Assembly (NCBI RefSeq): GCF_030272615.1
Contig: NW_026729301.1
Location: 7,501 to 40,000, forward strand
Reading direction: 5' to 3'
Length of the DNA stretch: 32,500 nt
Source: Cryptomeria japonica
Taxonomy: Eukaryota > Streptophyta > Pinopsida > Cupressales > Cupressaceae
Shown: positions 29,991 through 32,500 of the stretch, piece after piece
Numbering within the stretch: position 1 is the stretch's first letter
How the letters are laid out: each line of letters opens with the position of its first letter
The notes under the pieces: model-generated
The model's database searches: none
The model's input: the letters and a program-made list of their open reading frames with translations, nothing else
Told to the model about the DNA's origin: nothing
Made by a program: the position numbers and the translations under genes

Positions 29991-32500
29991 TGTAATCACC
30001 GGGGGTGGGGGAGGAATAATCCATTATAGGGGTGGGGATAAAAGGGTGGGGATAAAATAGAGCCCTACCCTCCTATAGCTACCCTACCTCACCTCCTACC
30101 TAATTTGAAAAGCAGTTTTCACTAACGGGGGTGACTAGTGGGGGGGGGGACCAGAATTCCCAACGTCTCGCCCCACCTTAGAATAGTAGGGGCCCATAGA
30201 ATAGTAGGGGCTTACCACCGCTTCATCAGAATTAATGGCTTAGGATTAATGCCACTTGCTAGAGTAAGGGAAAGCAGGCGTACATTAATTCAGTGCATTC
30301 ATAGGAAGAGAAATGGCGGTTACGGGGTGAGTAAGATAGCCAGCACGCCAGCCCTCCATATATTGTTGTTAGCCAGCTTAGATGAATACCAGCTTTATTC
30401 GGAGCTGACGATCGACTCGTTCTTCATATCTCACCCCGGGGGAATGGGCTTAGTAGGGCTCGAACCTACAATATCACCGTTATGAGCGGTACGTTTCAAC
30501 CGATTAAACTATAAGCCCCATTCTCTCGATTCAACTAGAAGCCCCATGCACCTACCATTCTCCCCCACCCCCCCTACAATTCTTTATGGCCCTACAATTC
30601 TATGGGGGCCTGCTAGAGTAAGCTACAATACAATCACCCCGGCCCGAACCACAGCCACTTTTATCTCTGGGCATTGGGATGGGAGCAATTGAACCCCCAC
30701 AATAACGTCAGGCATCGGGGGTGGGAGGCCCCTACAATAATTCGGCTGGGATTGGTAGCGATGATTTCTCTTCTCGATTCTATACGTAACATGCCCGGCT
30801 GCAACCTCCCAATCTCCCGGTTCTAATCTACCTCTTTCTTAATAACGGGGGGGCCGGCTGTTGTTATTGGGCGGGCTATTCTACCCCTACTATTCGCCAG
30901 CAGATTCTATACTACACATGCGGGATGTTGCCCCTACTATTCTATGGGAGGGTGGGGGGAGATCGATCGAATTCTTCCTTTATCCTAGACTTGATCATCG
31001 ATCTCGAACGGGGAACCCTATAGTTCCCACCCACCCGGATAGCCGTAGGGGACCACCCACAACAACTTAGGCATCTACCTCCACCCCATTAGAATAGTAG
31101 GGCTCAAACCGGAACCCGGCCCTGGCGTCTCCTCCTCCCACCCACCCGAATAGAGTTGGGTGGGAGGGACTCTAGTGGCGGGGGCTCGTGTGTGGGGTTG
31201 GGTGGGGGGCTGATTCTATACGTAACATGCCTATAATGTTGTGCCCCTACAATTCTATGGTAGCGTGAGGGTAGATGCCATTTGTGGGAGGCGGGAGGGT
31301 TGGGAATTCTAGTAGTCGGTAGAAACGTTGTTGGGTGGGTGGCCCTCTATTCTATTGTTACATTGCCCTACTATTTTCAAGGGGGCATGTTACGTATAGA
31401 ATCTAAGTACCGGCAACTATAGTCCCACCCTTCTCGCCGGAACTCTAGTTTCCCGGAACTCTTGCTTCCCCCCTACTATCTAAAGGGCTGGCAGGTTGAT
31501 TAATGGCAGTGGGAGTTTCCGCTATAGGGTCTAGTCATAGATTCCAGAGTCTATACGTCACATGCAACTAAAGTTCGAAAGCATTGTTTCTCCATTTCTG
31601 TCCGATAGTTTCATGTCCAATTTTGAGCAATTGATTCGACATCTTTTTCGTCTAGAATAGTAGGGCCTTTCTATTGGCCTATGTTTCAAGAAACGCGAAG
31701 GGAAGGTAGGGAGGGGCAGATTCTATACGTAACATGCTATAGTTCCCTCCCACCCGCCGGCAAGAAACAATAGGCCGGTTGCCGGATCAGGAGCTGGCTG
31801 ATTGAACCGATAGAAACTTTGGTTGGATCGATCCCCGGGTACTAAAATGAAACGGGCCCCTCAAATTCTATAGGCTGCATCCCTACTATTCTATGGGGGG
31901 TCGCTTCACCAGTCTACGGAGCCAGACTTTTGATCAACCCCCCCCTTCAGATTATTGTAGGGTTCCGCTCGGGGAATTGATATGGGTCGCTGAACCAGTC
32001 ATATTCGCGATCAAAATTCTCAATGGAGAGATGCAAAGCTAAAGCCCTATAGTTCCCACCCACCCGGGTCGGTTTGCCAGTCATATGACCCAGACTTTTG
32101 AGAAATGGAGAGATGGTTTATTAGGGAAATATCGTTTGGTCGCTGAACCAGTCATATGTAGCGATCAAAATGAATAATAGTAGGCCCCAGGTTGATTAAT
32201 GAAACTATTGCTTCCCACCCTGCATTTCTAGTCGATTCCAGAGTCTATACGTCACATGCGTCACTCTAGCAGGCTGCTCGCATGGCAGGCGATAAAAAAT
32301 CGTAGGGGTGGGTGGAATAATAGAATAGTAGGGCAAATAGTAGGGCTAAAAAGGGCATGTTACGTATAGAATCGAGTGCGGCAGGGGGTGGGAGGAGAGA
32401 TTCTAGTGGAGGTAGATGAATTGTAGGTTCAGTCGGTTCAATGCCTACTGTATCGGAATGCATCGGATGGATGCCCGGGCATTGGGAGGGAAGGACGCTT
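29991..32500. repeat. Mosaic of short dispersed motifs, region 4
   Basis: It contains at least 15 copies of the cc(t/a)tagaatagtagggg / cccctacaattctatgg motif and about eight of gattctatacgtaacatgc or its complement (for example 30776, 31212, 31386, 31718, 32354). It also has ctgctagagtaag, ggcaagaaacaatagg at about 31762, gtcatatgacccagactttt at about 32083, ggtcgctgaaccagtcat near 31987 and 32140, and many gggtgggtggg runs. Apart from trnI-CAU it holds no recognised gene. Peptides such as D-S-I-R-N-M-P in open frames here are translations of the second motif. Confidence 0.85.
30445..30518 (-). tRNA. trnI-CAU: tRNA-Ile(CAU), mitochondrial type
   Basis: This is a complete 74-nt cloverleaf on the minus strand. 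The acceptor stem gggctta pairs with taagccc, with discriminator A. The D stem is gttt/aaac with loop aatcggttg. The anticodon loop is ctcataa, with anticodon CAT at 30482-30484. The T stem is gtagg/cctac around ttcgagc. No CCA is encoded, so the tail must be added. In plant mitochondria the tRNA with this sequence type is the isoleucine tRNA whose C34 is converted to lysidine so that it reads AUA; a methionine assignment is the alternative from the anticodon alone. No paired position is broken, so it is probably functional. It is the only RNA gene found and stands alone within repeat-mosaic DNA. Confidence 0.92.

Noticed and set aside
30138-30485. 115-codon plus-strand open frame ending L-E-P-T-I-S-P-L
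   Set aside because: Its 3' end is the antisense of the trnI-CAU T arm and anticodon region, and its start lies in motif sequence (R-I-V-G-A). It is a shadow.
32266-32463. 65-codon minus-strand frame with G-I-E-P-T and D-S-I-R-N-M-P
   Set aside because: D-S-I-R-N-M-P is the translation of the dispersed gattctatacgtaacatgcc motif. There is no independent support for a gene.

Overview
The window looks like non-genic DNA of a large land-plant mitochondrial genome, most likely a gymnosperm or another lineage with a greatly expanded mitogenome. The firmest evidence is one intact 74-nt organelle-type tRNA gene, trnI-CAU (30445-30518, minus). It lies in DNA with no recognisable respiratory, ribosomal or plastid gene, many short dispersed repeats and a nuclear-type Ty3/gypsy fossil. 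The lineage is an inference; the tRNA and the repeats are seen directly.

Four kinds of sequence alternate. (1) Low-complexity but codon-phased blocks rich in Ser, Thr, Gly, Ala and Tyr codons: minus strand at 1-4450, 10050-10300, 11575-11650 and 28040-28125; plus strand at 9175-10040, 10307-10540, 11165-11300, 11980-12845, 16080-16900, 16945-17562, 18560-18890 and 28290-29290. They share motifs such as R-Y-G-S, S-R-S-R-S, P-S-Y-A and G-R-R-E. They hold one reading frame for hundreds of bases but contain many in-frame stops, mostly TAA. (2) Mosaics of very short, GC-flanked dispersed motifs at 4840-6240, 18060-18560, 20280-23660, 26035-26090 and 29991-32500. The main modules are a 17-20 bp ccctac(a/t)attctatggg type, a gcatgttacgtatagaatc type, a gctctagcaggttaattaat type, and G-rich gggtgggtgggagg runs. 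(3) An AT-rich island (12846-15400) and a degraded Ty3/gypsy integrase (10560-11045, minus), both apparently nuclear-derived. (4) Unique intergenic DNA (6241-9130, 15401-16080, 17563-18050, 23661-26030, 26988-28040) with a few unrecognised open frames.

The most striking observation is that tiny elements sit inside the codon-phased blocks as insertions. A 23-bp hairpin occurs twice (3710-3732 and 17328-17350), in opposite orientations relative to the host block. Removing it restores the host reading frame in both cases. A 20-bp member of the commonest mosaic motif (28753-28772) behaves the same way in a third block. This suggests that the short repeats are, or were, individually mobile, and that the blocks descend from real coding sequence. 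No operon or set of cooperating genes is visible. The window is best read as the remains of a repeated low-complexity protein gene and nuclear DNA, invaded by miniature repeats, around a single functional tRNA gene.
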